A DNA stretch of 45,715 nucleotides from Lachnospiraceae bacterium. GTDB taxonomy: Bacteria; Bacillota; Clostridia; Lachnospirales; Lachnospiraceae. Under the pieces are notes generated by a model, which did no database searches, was not told the origin of the DNA, and was given only the letters and a program-made list of their open reading frames with translations. How positions within the stretch are numbered: position 1 is the first letter of the stretch; every line of letters starts with the position of its first letter. Positions 45,691 through 45,715 of this stretch are shown piece by piece. The position numbers were made by a program, and so were the translations under genes. The stretch is taken from contig QXXL01000049.1 in the NCBI GenBank assembly GCA_009911505.1, positions 1 to 45,715 of the forward strand. The letters run 5' to 3'.

Positions 45691-45715
45691 ACCTGCTTTG
45701 TGCCAGTGCTAGGCA

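Larger units (their letters stand above)
45192..45715. other. Intergenic region upstream of the YesN-type gene
   Basis: No convincing gene is found in these 524 bases. The overlapping 60-116-codon frames on both strands pass through the inverted repeats and have no family features. The left part is AT-rich and holds the regulator promoter; the right part is GC-richer and holds a MITE-like element (45502-45627) and a repeat copy (45653-45690). Confidence 0.6.

Overview
This looks like chromosome from a low-GC Gram-positive, most probably a gut-type Lachnospiraceae (class Clostridia). The grounds are AGGAGG-type ribosome binding sites, a VanZ-family protein, a BlaI/BlaR1-type pair, a Firmicutes capsule module (PHP phosphatase, Wzz-like adaptor and separate BY-kinase), a YesM/YesN two-component pair, and Clostridia-like HemW and LepA. 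The placement is by gene content only. Almost every gene is on the minus strand; the one clear plus-strand gene encodes a CNNM/CorC-type membrane protein.

Layout. 1-748: AT-rich non-coding DNA ending in a long rod-like inverted repeat. 749-3119: BlaI/BlaR1-type repressor and M56 protease behind a textbook promoter with two dyad operators. 3250-4215: a DUF1016/YhcG-type PDDEXK nuclease. 4216-4913: a graveyard of mobile DNA holding a decayed PIN-type toxin-antitoxin pair. 4914-21705: a large capsule/exopolysaccharide locus. Read in the direction of transcription, it has a sortase, an unknown membrane protein, CpsB-, CpsC- and CpsD-like regulators and the initiating sugar transferase. These are followed by a glycosyltransferase, a TupA-type ATP-grasp protein, a DUF6625-like protein, two further glycosyltransferases with an EpsG-type polymerase between them, another GT4 enzyme, the flippase, an acyltransferase and VanZ. 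The distal half (about 4.9-13.7 kb) is visibly more AT-rich than the conserved proximal half, as expected of an exchangeable serotype cassette.

21766-26370: a giant secreted protein of about 14 bacterial Ig-like (BIG2) domains, directly upstream of the sortase and separated from it by a terminator-like hairpin. 26601-28856: glycogen/maltodextrin phosphorylase. 29062-30330 (+): CNNM/CorC protein. 30339-35336: an OmpR-type regulator, a soluble histidine kinase, an ABC ATPase and an FtsX-type permease; the permease reading frame is broken by an apparent one-base deletion in an A run. 35430-39259: Dabb-domain protein, GNAT acetyltransferase, HemW and LepA. 39390-39857: wreck of an Ig-domain gene. 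39854-45191: a YesN/YesM two-component system with two periplasmic-binding-protein genes, one MglB-like, and no transporter genes beside them. 45192-45715: non-coding DNA with a MITE-like inverted repeat and a second copy of a palindrome also found at 35371-35418.

Working together: sugar transferase, glycosyltransferases, polymerase and flippase would build and export a Wzy-type polysaccharide. CpsB/CpsC/CpsD would control chain length by tyrosine phosphorylation. The sortase, the multi-TM protein and the giant Ig-like protein form a conserved-looking surface module at the head of the locus; its link to the capsule is the least explained part of the window.
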